This document shows, in pieces, positions 35,990 through 44,502 of a stretch of DNA of 64,000 nucleotides. Source of the DNA: Skermanella stibiiresistens SB22 (GTDB lineage Bacteria > Pseudomonadota > Alphaproteobacteria > Azospirillales > Azospirillaceae); NCBI RefSeq assembly GCF_000576635.1, contig NZ_AVFL01000016.1:62001-126000 (forward strand), written 5' to 3'. The position numbers and the translations under genes are program-made. Under the pieces are notes generated by a model, which was not told the DNA's origin, ran no database searches, and was given only the letters and a program-made list of their open reading frames with translations. Every line of letters starts with the position of its first letter. Within the stretch, counting starts at the first letter, position 1.

Positions 35990-36921
35990 CCGATCGAGCC
36001 GAATCCCTCCCGGCCCAGCGCCGGGAGGGGGCGGTGCCCCGCCGCCTGGACAAGCGCCTCGACAGGGGCCGTCTGGCGGCGGCGATCGCCCCCTATCTCC
36101 AGGTGGCGCCGCTCACGCTCACCTTCGCCATCTTCCTGCTGATCCCGATCGCCACCATCATCGTGGTCAGCTTCTGGGACTATGATTCGATCCGGGTCAT
36201 CCCGGATTTCATGATGCTGAACTACGAGGAGCTGCTGACCTCTTCGGTCACCTGGCAGATCTACCTCAACACCTTGAAATACGCGGTGCTGACCTGGGCG
36301 CTGACCCTGGGCATCGGGTTCACCGTGGCCTATTTCGTGGCTTTCCACGTCCGGTCGCTGACATGGCAGATCACACTCTTCATGATCTGCACCATCCCGT
36401 TCTGGACGTCGAACATCATCCGCATGATCTCGTGGATCCCGTTCCTGGGCCGCAACGGGCTGCTCAACTCGACGCTGCTCGCCATGGGGGTGATCGACCA
36501 GCCGCTGGAGTTCCTGCTGTTCTCGGACTTCTCGGTCGTGCTGGCCTTCGTCCACCTCTACGTGCTGTTCATGGTCGTGCCGATCTTCAATTCGATGATG
36601 CGGATCGACCGCGCGCTGGTCGAGGCGGCGGTGGACGCCGGGGCCACCGGATGGCAGGTCCTGACCAACGTGATCATCCCGCTGAGCAAGCCGGGCATCG
36701 CGATCGGCTCGATCTTCGTGGTGACGCTGGTCATGGGCGACTTCATCACCGTCCGCCTGATGAGCGGCGGGCAGAGCGCGTCGGTCGGCCTGATGATGGC
36801 GAACCAGATCTCCCTGCTGCAATACCCCGCCGCGGCGGCCAACGCGGTCGTCCTGCTGTTCGTGGTCCTGATGATGGTGGCGCTGATGCTGAGGATCGTC
36901 GATATCCGGAAGGAGCTTTGA
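35986..36921 (+). CDS. ABC transporter permease, PotB-like
   Basis: A 311-residue inner-membrane permease with about six hydrophobic segments after a basic N-terminus. The EAA-type coupling loop is VEAAVDAGATGWQVLTNVIIPLSKPGI near residue 210, and CTIPFWTSNIIRMISWIPFLGRNG is typical of PotB relatives. The ATG overlaps the binding-protein stop by 4 bases. The first codons run through a GC-rich palindrome (36005-36029) similar to an intergenic hairpin elsewhere in the window, so the N-terminal 20 residues may derive from a repeat insertion. Confidence 0.9.
   Translation: MTDRAESLPAQRREGAVPRRLDKRLDRGRLAAAIAPYLQVAPLTLTFAIFLLIPIATIIVVSFWDYDSIRVIPDFMMLNYEELLTSSVTWQIYLNTLKYAVLTWALTLGIGFTVAYFVAFHVRSLTWQITLFMICTIPFWTSNIIRMISWIPFLGRNGLLNSTLLAMGVIDQPLEFLLFSDFSVVLAFVHLYVLFMVVPIFNSMMRIDRALVEAAVDAGATGWQVLTNVIIPLSKPGIAIGSIFVVTLVMGDFITVRLMSGGQSASVGLMMANQISLLQYPAAAANAVVLLFVVLMMVALMLRIVDIRKEL
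36005..36029. repeat. GC-rich palindrome inside the PotB-like permease start
   Basis: A perfect 10-base stem (CCCTCCCGGC/GCCGGGAGGG) with a CCAGC loop lies about seven codons into the permease. It resembles the hairpin at 13029-13056 in both sequence and shape. In mRNA it would lie next to the ribosome-binding region and could reduce permease translation relative to the binding protein. Confidence 0.65.
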
Positions 36922-36924
36922 GCC

Positions 36925-37782
36925 ATGGCCAAACCCGCCAAGGGCCGTGAGCCACGCCCGCTCAGCTTCTACCTGCTGGCGGCGTTCTTCGGGCTGTTCG
37001 TGCTGTTCCTGTATGGCCCGATCGCGACCATCGTGATCCTGTCGTTCCAAGGGCCGAACGGCGGGCTGACCTTCCCGATGAACGGCGTCTCGACCCACTG
37101 GTTCCACAACCTGTTCCAGCAGCAGGCGGTCGGCGATTTCGGTGGTGCTCTGACCCGCTCGGTCAGCCTGGGCCTGATCGTGATGGTCGTGACGGTGCTG
37201 TTCTCGGTGGCGGCGGGCCTGGGGTTCCGGCACCGCTTCCGGGGCTCGGGCGTGATCTTCTACATCGCGGTCGCCAGCCTGATCGTGCCGTCGATCCTGG
37301 TCAGCCTGGGCATCGGCCTGATGTTCAACATCGTGGGCGTCGAGCCCAACTGGTTCAGCTCTGGCCTCGGCGCGCACCTGACCTGGACGCTTCCGTTCGG
37401 CCTGCTGATCATGTTCGCCATCTTCAACCGCTTCAACCGGGCCTACGAGGAGGCCGCCCGCGACTTGGGCGCCACACCTTGGCAGACGATCCGCTTCGTC
37501 GTGCTGCCAATCATCGCCCCCAGCGTGATCGGCATCGCCCTGTTCGGCTTCACGCTGTCCTATGACGAGTTCGCCCGCACCCTGATGACGGCCGGCAGCT
37601 TCAACACACTGCCGCTGGAGATCTACGGCATGACCACCAACGTCACCACGCCGGTGCTCTACGCGCTGGGCACCCTGACGACGGCGCTCTCATTCCTGGT
37701 GATCCTGGCGGCCCTGGGCGGCGTGCTGCTGGTCCAGCGCCGGCGGGCGAGGCTCGGGTCGGACGCGGGGGTGGGAGTCTAG
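36925..37782 (+). CDS. ABC transporter permease, PotC-like
   Basis: A 285-residue permease with about six membrane segments. The EAA loop is YEEAARDLGATPWQTIRFVVLPIIAPSVIGI near residue 173, and the conserved FTLSYDEFARTLMTAG stretch follows, as in PotC. AAGGAGC precedes the ATG, which is three bases after the previous stop. It completes the transporter with the PotB-like subunit. The gene converges with the acetyltransferase, their stops sharing CTAG. Confidence 0.9.
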   Translation: MAKPAKGREPRPLSFYLLAAFFGLFVLFLYGPIATIVILSFQGPNGGLTFPMNGVSTHWFHNLFQQQAVGDFGGALTRSVSLGLIVMVVTVLFSVAAGLGFRHRFRGSGVIFYIAVASLIVPSILVSLGIGLMFNIVGVEPNWFSSGLGAHLTWTLPFGLLIMFAIFNRFNRAYEEAARDLGATPWQTIRFVVLPIIAPSVIGIALFGFTLSYDEFARTLMTAGSFNTLPLEIYGMTTNVTTPVLYALGTLTTALSFLVILAALGGVLLVQRRRARLGSDAGVGV

Positions 37783-38636
37783 CCCAATTCGAACGTCGTG
37801 ATGCCGAAGACGCGGGCGAGGTCGATGTCGGGTGGCGGGCCGGCGTACATGCGGGCGGTCTCGAAGGCCGGGGTCAGCCCAAAGCGCGCCGCCAGGGCAA
37901 GGGCGGCGCGGTTTGGTTCCGGGACGTCCAGGATCACCGTCTCGTTGGCGGGCAAGCGGGTGGCGATGCCGCGGAACAGGGCGTCGGCGGTGGCGGGATC
38001 GTCGGCGAACAGGGGGCCGATCTTCCAGCCGACGCGGCAGGGGCGCGCCACGGCGTAGCCCTGGAAGCTTTCCGCCGACGCTCCCGCCGCCAGGGCGATC
38101 ACGCCGGGCATGCCGATCCAGGCGGACAGGAAGGCCGCGCGTGGGGCCCCGAACAGGGGCAGGTCGTAGTCCAGCAAGGTGTCGAACGGCATGTCGGTCA
38201 GGCTGGTCAGGCCGTCCGGCGCCTCGACCGGGGGGACGACGCCCTGGTGGCGGATGTTGCGGTGGGCCAGCGCGAAGCCGGACTTTCGGTAGTTCTCCTG
38301 CTGGGCCACCACGCCATCGAGACCGACCGTGCGGCCCGCCAGATACTCCATGCCGGATCGCCAGATCGTCATGCCATGGCCGCGCGCCCGATATCCCGGA
38401 CGGGCGATGTAGAGGCCGAGGAAGCCGAATCGCTCGCCATAGCGGATGACGGAGATCGCGGCGGCCGGCTGGCCGTCGTCAGCCTCGACGATGTGGAAGC
38501 CGGTGGGATCGGCAAGGTGGAAGGCGGCGGCGTCGCCGAGGCCGGGGTTCCATCCCTCGTCCGCCGCCCATTGGATCACCCGGTCCAACTCGCCCCGGCT
38601 CATGGTCCTGATCGTCACGTTGGCATCCCTCTCCAC
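37779..38636 (-). CDS. GNAT family N-acetyltransferase
   Basis: A 285-residue protein with an N-terminal GNAT domain (about residues 8-135; FGFLGLYIARPGYRARGHGMTIW holds the acetyl-CoA-binding R/Q-x-x-G-x-G/A-like loop) and a C-terminal second GNAT-like domain (about 145-285) of the YitH/HolE type. The acceptor is unknown. ATG 38636 is the first start; a GTG at about residue 7 is an alternative. Its stop overlaps the permease stop on the opposite strand, so the two transcripts converge. Confidence 0.85.
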   Translation of the reverse strand: MERDANVTIRTMSRGELDRVIQWAADEGWNPGLGDAAAFHLADPTGFHIVEADDGQPAAAISVIRYGERFGFLGLYIARPGYRARGHGMTIWRSGMEYLAGRTVGLDGVVAQQENYRKSGFALAHRNIRHQGVVPPVEAPDGLTSLTDMPFDTLLDYDLPLFGAPRAAFLSAWIGMPGVIALAAGASAESFQGYAVARPCRVGWKIGPLFADDPATADALFRGIATRLPANETVILDVPEPNRAALALAARFGLTPAFETARMYAGPPPDIDLARVFGITTFELG

Positions 38637-38735
38637 TCATCACGTCGATCGGGATTGAAGCATGACACGGGACTTGCGACAACGGCGCGCCCGCGGCTAA
38701 GTCCGCCATCCCATCCCGCGTAACGAGGGCGCTCC

Positions 38736-40817
38736 TTGCGGCCAGACATCCTGTTCCCCCTGTTCGCCCCGGTCACGACGCTGAAGGGGCTCGGGCCGAA
38801 GCTCGGCAAGCTGACCGAGAAGCTGGTCGGACCGCATGTGGCGGACCTGCTGTGGCACTTGCCAACCGGCATCATCGACCGCCGCTTCGCGCCGGAGGTG
38901 GCGAACGCTCCCGACAACGCCATCGCCACCTTGACGGTCCGGGTCGAGCACCATTCCGCCCCCATGAACCCGCGCCACCCCTACAAGGTGCGATGCCGGG
39001 ACGACAGCGGCGAGATCGACCTCGTGTTCTTCCACGCGCGGGGCGACTGGCTGTTGAAGCAGTTGCCGATCGGGCAGCAGGTCGTCGTCAGCGGCAAGGT
39101 CGAGTGGTTCAACGGCATGCCGCAGATGGCGCATCCGGACCACATCGTCCCGGCCGATGCCAAGGGCGAGTTCGAGCCAGTGGAGCCGGTCTATCCCATG
39201 ACGGCCGGGCTCGCCTCGAAAGTATTGCGGAAAGCGGTCGCCTCGGCGTTGGCCGCCGCCAAGGACCTGCCGGAGTGGCAGGACGCGGCTTGGCTCGCCC
39301 GGCGCGGCTGGCCGTCCTGGCGGGCCGCCCTCGCCACCGTCCACAATCCCCAGGACGAGGCGGATCTCTCCGGCATGACGCCGCCGCGTGGCCGATTGGC
39401 CTTCGACGAGTTGCTGTCCAACCAGTTGGCGCTGGCCCTGATCCGCCAGCACCAGCGGAAGCTGTCGGGCCGCTCCGTGGTCGGCGACGGCAGGCTGCGC
39501 CAGCGGGTGACCGCCGCCCTGCCCTTCGCGTTGACCGGCGCGCAGGCGGGCGCGCTGGAGGAGATCTACGACGACATGCGGGCGGACCGGCGCATGCTGC
39601 GGCTGCTGCAAGGCGATGTCGGCAGCGGCAAGACGGTCGTGGCCCTGCTCGCCATGCTCAACGCGGTCGAGGCCGGGGCGCAGGCGGCCCTGATGGCGCC
39701 GACCGAGATCCTGGCGCGCCAGCATTTCGAGACGCTGACGCCGCTGGCGGAGGCCGCCGGGGTACGGCTGGCCGTGCTGACCGGCCGCGACAAGGGCAAG
39801 GCTCGGGCCGCCATCCACGAGCGGCTGGCCGCCGGGGAGATCGACATCATCGTCGGGACCCACGCGCTGTTCCAGGAGGACGTCGCCTTCCGCGACTTGG
39901 CGGTCGCGGTGATCGACGAGCAGCACCGCTTCGGTGTCCATCAGCGGCTCCAGCTATCGTCCAAGGGCCGGGCGGTCGACGTGCTGGTCATGACCGCGAC
40001 GCCGATCCCGCGCACGCTGACCTTGACCGCCTATGGCGACATGGACGTGTCGCGCCTGACCGAGAAGCCGCCGGGCCGCAAGCCGATCACGACCATCACG
40101 ATCCCGATCGACCGGCTGGAGGAGGTGATCGCCGGCGTCCAGCGCAAGATCGCCGAGGGCGCCCGCGTCTATTGGGTCTGCCCCCTGGTCGAGGAGTCGG
40201 AACTGGTCGATCTGGCGGCGGCCACCGACCGACACGCGCTGCTGCGCGGCATGATCGGCGAACGGGTCGGGCTGGTCCATGGCAAGATGAAGCCGACCGA
40301 CAAGGATGCCGTGATGACCGCCTTCGCGGGCGGCGGGCTGGACGTGCTGGTCGCCACCACCGTGATCGAGGTCGGCGTCAACGTGCCGGAGGCCTCCGTC
40401 ATGGTGATCGAGCACGCCGAGCGCTTCGGCCTCGCCCAGTTGCACCAGCTGCGTGGACGGATCGGCCGCGGCACGGCGGCGTCGACCTGCCTGCTGCTGT
40501 ATGACAACCCGTTGAGCGAGACGTCGAAGGCACGACTGACGATCATGAAGAACACCGAGGACGGCTTCCTGATCGCGGAGGAGGACTTGCGCCTGCGGGG
40601 GGCTGGCGAGGTGCTGGGCACCCGCCAGAGCGGGTTGCCGGAGTTCCGCATGGCCGACTTGGCTGTTCACGGCGATTTACTGGCGGTGGCGCGAGACGAC
40701 GCCCGGCTGATCCTGGACCGCGATCCCGAGCTTCAATCGGAGCGCGGGCGGGCGCTGCGCGTTCTGCTGTACCTGTTCGAACGGGAGCAGGCGGTCAAAT
40801 ACCTGCGGTCCGGCTGA
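38736..40817 (+). CDS. recG: ATP-dependent DNA helicase RecG
   Basis: A 693-residue branch-migrating helicase that remodels stalled forks and Holliday junctions. The wedge domain begins LKGLGPKLGKLTEKL, Walker A is GDVGSGKT, the DEQH box appears in IDEQHRFGVHQRLQL, motif III is MTATPIPRTL, and the C-terminal LRLRGAGEVLGTRQSGLPEF is typical of RecG. The TTG start has GAGGG at a good distance and matches the family N-terminus. It is a single gene, with the ClC gene convergent 11 bases after the stop. Confidence 0.97.
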   Translation: MRPDILFPLFAPVTTLKGLGPKLGKLTEKLVGPHVADLLWHLPTGIIDRRFAPEVANAPDNAIATLTVRVEHHSAPMNPRHPYKVRCRDDSGEIDLVFFHARGDWLLKQLPIGQQVVVSGKVEWFNGMPQMAHPDHIVPADAKGEFEPVEPVYPMTAGLASKVLRKAVASALAAAKDLPEWQDAAWLARRGWPSWRAALATVHNPQDEADLSGMTPPRGRLAFDELLSNQLALALIRQHQRKLSGRSVVGDGRLRQRVTAALPFALTGAQAGALEEIYDDMRADRRMLRLLQGDVGSGKTVVALLAMLNAVEAGAQAALMAPTEILARQHFETLTPLAEAAGVRLAVLTGRDKGKARAAIHERLAAGEIDIIVGTHALFQEDVAFRDLAVAVIDEQHRFGVHQRLQLSSKGRAVDVLVMTATPIPRTLTLTAYGDMDVSRLTEKPPGRKPITTITIPIDRLEEVIAGVQRKIAEGARVYWVCPLVEESELVDLAAATDRHALLRGMIGERVGLVHGKMKPTDKDAVMTAFAGGGLDVLVATTVIEVGVNVPEASVMVIEHAERFGLAQLHQLRGRIGRGTAASTCLLLYDNPLSETSKARLTIMKNTEDGFLIAEEDLRLRGAGEVLGTRQSGLPEFRMADLAVHGDLLAVARDDARLILDRDPELQSERGRALRVLLYLFEREQAVKYLRSG

Positions 40818-40828
40818 CCGGGGCGGCC

Positions 40829-42694
40829 TCAGTCCGAGCCGTAGAGGTTCTTCATGCCCAATTCGTCGCTGCGCTGCTTCTCGAGTTCCTGATTGTAGCG
40901 CCGCAGGGCGTAGGCTTCGGTCAGGTAGCCCACCACCTTGCGGCTGGTCGGGCTGTCCAGGACGGGAAGGGTTTCCTCCTCCGCCTCGCTGAAATGCTTG
41001 AGCGCGGTCCTGACATTGGTGCGCGGCAGCAGGAAATAGCGGACACCCCGGACCAGGGTGGCCACCTGGGTCTTGTCCGCCGTCTCGTCCAAATCGGGGT
41101 TGTGGACCATCGCCATATCGATCAGGCCGCGGTATTGGGCCGCCTCGTCGACCACGAACACCTGCTTGACGCTGCCCAGCGGATAGATCCGGCGCAACGC
41201 GGCGATGTTCATGTCCTCCTCGACCACCTTCTGGTCGCGGCGCATCAGGCGGCCGACCGTCAGGTCCTCGATCCAGCCGACGTCATGAGCACCCCGGATC
41301 GGGACGCCGCGCAGGTGGAAGCGCCACGTCGCGAAGGAGTAGCCGAAGACCTTGCGGACCACGACGCTGGCGACCACGACGCCGGTCAACACGCCGACCG
41401 TGGCGGGGAAGTCGGCGGTGCTTTCCAGCACCAGCATCACCATGGTGATCGGCGCCCCGATGATCGCCGCCGCGACGGAGCCCATGCCGACCAGCATGAA
41501 CGATGTGTCGCTGACCGAGAGTTCCGGATAGACCCGGTCGGCGACTTGGGCCAGCACGCCGCCAAACAGGCTGCCGAGGAACAGCGACGAGCTGAACAAC
41601 CCTCCCCGGAAACCGGAACCCAGCGAAACCGCCGACGCCAGGATCTTGACCGTCAGCACCGTGAGCAGCACCGGCAGGGTGTAACCGGCGTCCAGGCTCA
41701 TCTGGAGGGCGCCGTGGCCGCTGCCCAGCACTTGGGGAACCCACATCGCCATCAGGCCGACGCAGAGCCCTCCAAGCGCCGGCCTGATCCAGATCTGGGG
41801 CGCCAGCCTGCGGAAGAAGCGTTCGCAGACGGTCACCGCCTGCATGGTCAGGATGCCGAGCCAGCCGGACGCGAATCCCACCAGCGCGAAGGCGGCGTAG
41901 TCGACCGCGCCCGCCCCGACCCTGGTGACATCGACCATGAAGATCGGCGCGGTCCCGATGGTGAGGCGGGCGACCAGCGTCGCCACCACGGCCGCGACCG
42001 CGACGGGCGCCAGCGCCGCCAGCGTATAGCTGCCGATCACCAGTTCGAAGGCGTAGAAGGCGCCGGCCAGCGGCGCGTTGAAGGCGGCGGCGATGGCGGC
42101 GGCCGCCCCGCAGCCGGTCAGGATGCGAAGGTCGCCCCGGCGCAGGCGGATCACCTGCCCGACGGCGGAGGACAAGCCGGAGCCGGTCTGGGTATAGGCC
42201 GCCTCCATCCCGACCGATGCGCCGCAACCGTTGGAGATCAGCGTCGAGATGGTCAGCCGGAAACTATCGATCAACGACATCTTGCCGCCGAACAACGCGT
42301 TGGCCTCGATCGGGTCGACGATCTCGCCGGGTCGTATCTTGCGGACGAAGAAGATCAGCGTGCCGACCAGAAGGCCACCGAGCGTCGGCCCCAGCACCAT
42401 GGCGGCGGGTGCTATGTCGACACCCTCGCTGAGATAGCGCCCTTCGGCGATTCCGAAGACCAGTCGGTGCAGCAGGCCCACGAGGTCGTGGAGCAGGACC
42501 ACGCCCAAGCCGATCACGCCGCCCAGCACGCCGCTGATCAGGATCAGCACCATCTCGCTGTTGCGCAGCTTCCGCGTCGGGATCGCCATGCTCAGGCGGC
42601 GGATCGACCACGTCTCGGTGTGCTTCGGGACGGCCGCGGGCTCGGCCGGCGCGTCGCGGGGAGTGTCCGAAGGATTTCGGGTAGCTTCCGACAT
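40829..42694 (-). CDS. ClC-type chloride channel/antiporter with CBS domains
   Basis: A 621-residue membrane protein of the ClC family. Conserved ClC segments are visible: GCGASVGMEAAYTQTGSGL (the GREGP-type region, here GMEAA), TGCGAAAAIAAAFNAPLAGAFYAFEL and SGFRGGLFSSSLFLGSLFGG. A C-terminal soluble part (about residue 480 onward) has two CBS-like halves. In GMEAA the residue after G is M rather than the usual R, while the gating-glutamate position is E. It may exchange Cl- for H+ or act as a channel. The N-terminal 45 residues are polar. ATG 42694 has no clear ribosome-binding site. Confidence 0.88.
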   Translation of the reverse strand: MSEATRNPSDTPRDAPAEPAAVPKHTETWSIRRLSMAIPTRKLRNSEMVLILISGVLGGVIGLGVVLLHDLVGLLHRLVFGIAEGRYLSEGVDIAPAAMVLGPTLGGLLVGTLIFFVRKIRPGEIVDPIEANALFGGKMSLIDSFRLTISTLISNGCGASVGMEAAYTQTGSGLSSAVGQVIRLRRGDLRILTGCGAAAAIAAAFNAPLAGAFYAFELVIGSYTLAALAPVAVAAVVATLVARLTIGTAPIFMVDVTRVGAGAVDYAAFALVGFASGWLGILTMQAVTVCERFFRRLAPQIWIRPALGGLCVGLMAMWVPQVLGSGHGALQMSLDAGYTLPVLLTVLTVKILASAVSLGSGFRGGLFSSSLFLGSLFGGVLAQVADRVYPELSVSDTSFMLVGMGSVAAAIIGAPITMVMLVLESTADFPATVGVLTGVVVASVVVRKVFGYSFATWRFHLRGVPIRGAHDVGWIEDLTVGRLMRRDQKVVEEDMNIAALRRIYPLGSVKQVFVVDEAAQYRGLIDMAMVHNPDLDETADKTQVATLVRGVRYFLLPRTNVRTALKHFSEAEEETLPVLDSPTSRKVVGYLTEAYALRRYNQELEKQRSDELGMKNLYGSD

Positions 42695-42788
42695 GATGGT
42701 GCTTGGCGCTTCGCTCGAATGATCCGGCGGAGCCGGTTTGGGCGTCCCTTGCCTAACACCTCGGAGGGCGAAGCGGCACCGCCGCCGG

Positions 42789-43616
42789 TTATTCCACCGT
42801 TTCCCGCGTCCTCTCGCGCTCCAGCGGCATGCCCCGGCTCTCGACCGGGCGGCGGTCGGGCGGCGCCACGATGCCACCGGACACCACCATCTTGATCCCC
42901 TCCTCGACCGTCATCTCCAGCACGCGGAGGTCGGTGCGCGGGACGAACAGCAGGAAGCCGGAGGTCGGGTTGGGCGTGGTCGGGACGAACACGTTGACCA
43001 CCTCCTCGCCGGTCAGGTCCCTGACCTCGCCTTGGGTGGTGCCGCTGATGAAACCGATCGTCCAGATGCCCCGCCGGGGATATTCCAGCAGCACGACCTC
43101 GCGGAAGGCGGCGGACTGGTTGGCCAGCACCGTCTCCATGATCTGCTTGGTGGCGGCGTAGACGCCGCGCACCACCGGCATGCGCGCCAGCACGGACTCG
43201 CCAGCGCGAACCACCAGACGGCCGATCACGCCGGCCGTCAAGGCGCCCGTCAGGGTCAAGGCCACCAGGACGATCACGACACCCAGGCCGGGAACGCTGA
43301 ACGGCAAGTAGTTTTCCGGATTGTAGGTCGCCGGGATCAGCTGCGAGACGGCGGTGTCGATCAGGTTGATCACCGCCCAGGCCAGGTAGAGCGTGATGGC
43401 GACCGGCGCCGTGACGAGGATGCCGGCCAGGAAATAGGCCCGCAGGCGGCCCATCATGCCGATCCTGAGTGGCTTGGCGGCTTTTCCGGACGCGGCGGCC
43501 TGTGTGTCGGCTGGCTTGATGGTTTTTTCGGGGAGCACGGGCTTAACCTGACCTGGGAGGTTGATCGATGATGGGCCGGACGCCCCGATGGCACAATGTT
43601 TTGTTGGGCGGCCCAT
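42789..43616 (-). CDS. DUF502 family membrane protein
   Basis: A protein of up to 275 residues with two membrane segments (RLRAYFLAGILVTAPVAITLY at about residue 57, and VPGLGVVIVLVALTLTGALTAGVIG) and a soluble C-terminal part with RMPVVRGVYAATKQIMETV and VPTTPNPTSGFLLFVPR, the DUF502 hallmark. Function is unknown. The start is uncertain: ATG 43616 gives a long polar N-terminus, whereas GTG 43538 or the methionines just before RLRAYF may be the true start. It diverges from the Crp/Fnr-type gene. Confidence 0.8.
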   Translation of the reverse strand: MGRPTKHCAIGASGPSSINLPGQVKPVLPEKTIKPADTQAAASGKAAKPLRIGMMGRLRAYFLAGILVTAPVAITLYLAWAVINLIDTAVSQLIPATYNPENYLPFSVPGLGVVIVLVALTLTGALTAGVIGRLVVRAGESVLARMPVVRGVYAATKQIMETVLANQSAAFREVVLLEYPRRGIWTIGFISGTTQGEVRDLTGEEVVNVFVPTTPNPTSGFLLFVPRTDLRVLEMTVEEGIKMVVSGGIVAPPDRRPVESRGMPLERERTRETVE

Positions 43617-43766
43617 TGGACGTTAGGTGGGCTTGATTGGCCGCTCTTGATAAAATTGGTTCAACTTGCAAGCATACAATGGGTCTCCCCATCAAGGGGA
43701 GGGGTCGCGGGCCGCGACGGGGTGCGCTATCCTTCATAGACCGTCATATGCCCGGAGAGTTCAGCC

Positions 43767-44465
43767 GTGTCCGAAACGCAGGTCGCATCGCTCGACCGGA
43801 TCGATCTGCTGGCGTCGCTGACGCCGGACGAAAGGTCGGCCATCGTCCGCCAGTGCGGCTGGCGCCGCTACAAGGCGGACGAACAGATCATCGACCACCT
43901 CAGCGAGACGCGGGACGCCTGCTTGGTTGTCGAGGGCCGGGTGCGCGTCGTGATGTTCTCCATGTCGGGGCGCGAGATCAGCTTCGACGACGTTTCCGCC
44001 GGCGGCTATATCGGCGAGTTGTCGGCGGTGGACGGCGAGCCCCGGTCGGCGACGGTGGTGGCGCTGACCGACACGCTGATCGCCTTCGTACCTCCTCGGC
44101 TGTTCCAGGAGATCGTCACCACCCATCCCAAGGTGGCGCTGCTGTTCATGCGGCGGCTGGCGGCGATCATCCGCCGCGCCACCGGCCGGATCATGGACCT
44201 CAGCACACTGGGCGCCAACAACAGGGTCCACGCGGAACTGGTGCGTCTCGCCAAGCCCGGACTGAAAGCGGACAACACGGCGGAGATCTCGCCGATCCCG
44301 GTCCATGGCGACATCGCCAGCCGGGTCAGCACGACGCGCGAGACTGTGGCCCGGGTCTTGAGCGATCTGTCGCGGAGCGGCATCGTCGAGCGGCGCAGCC
44401 ACGCGCTCGTCGTTAAGGATTATACGCGATTGGTCGATATGGTGGAGGAAGTCCGGGGCGAGTGA
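43767..44465 (+). CDS. Crp/Fnr family transcriptional regulator
   Basis: A 232-residue regulator with an N-terminal cyclic-nucleotide-binding-type beta roll (about 10-130; SAGGYIGELSAVDGEPRSATVVAL matches the phosphate-binding cassette including GEL and R-S-A-T) and a C-terminal winged helix (about 170-225; GDIASRVSTTRETVARVLSDLSRSGIVERR). The intact cassette suggests true cAMP or cGMP binding rather than an iron-sulfur cluster; the N-terminus lacks the Fnr cysteines. The GTG start has GGAGAG 8 bases upstream. It precedes the CPA2 antiporter by 37 bases and may be cotranscribed. Confidence 0.9.
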   Translation: MSETQVASLDRIDLLASLTPDERSAIVRQCGWRRYKADEQIIDHLSETRDACLVVEGRVRVVMFSMSGREISFDDVSAGGYIGELSAVDGEPRSATVVALTDTLIAFVPPRLFQEIVTTHPKVALLFMRRLAAIIRRATGRIMDLSTLGANNRVHAELVRLAKPGLKADNTAEISPIPVHGDIASRVSTTRETVARVLSDLSRSGIVERRSHALVVKDYTRLVDMVEEVRGE

Positions 44466-44502
44466 TACGCGTCCGCCACAGTCCGTCGCCACCGAGCCGC
44501 GC

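Noticed and set aside
40994-42895. A 633-codon plus-strand open frame opposite the ClC gene
   Set aside because: It lies antisense to a clear ClC protein and has the composition of a mirror frame, with no ribosome-binding site or domain.
43648-43670. FNR/CRP-like TTGA...TCAA inverted repeat upstream of the Crp/Fnr-type gene
   Set aside because: The half-sites are 10 bases apart instead of 6, so the geometry does not fit.
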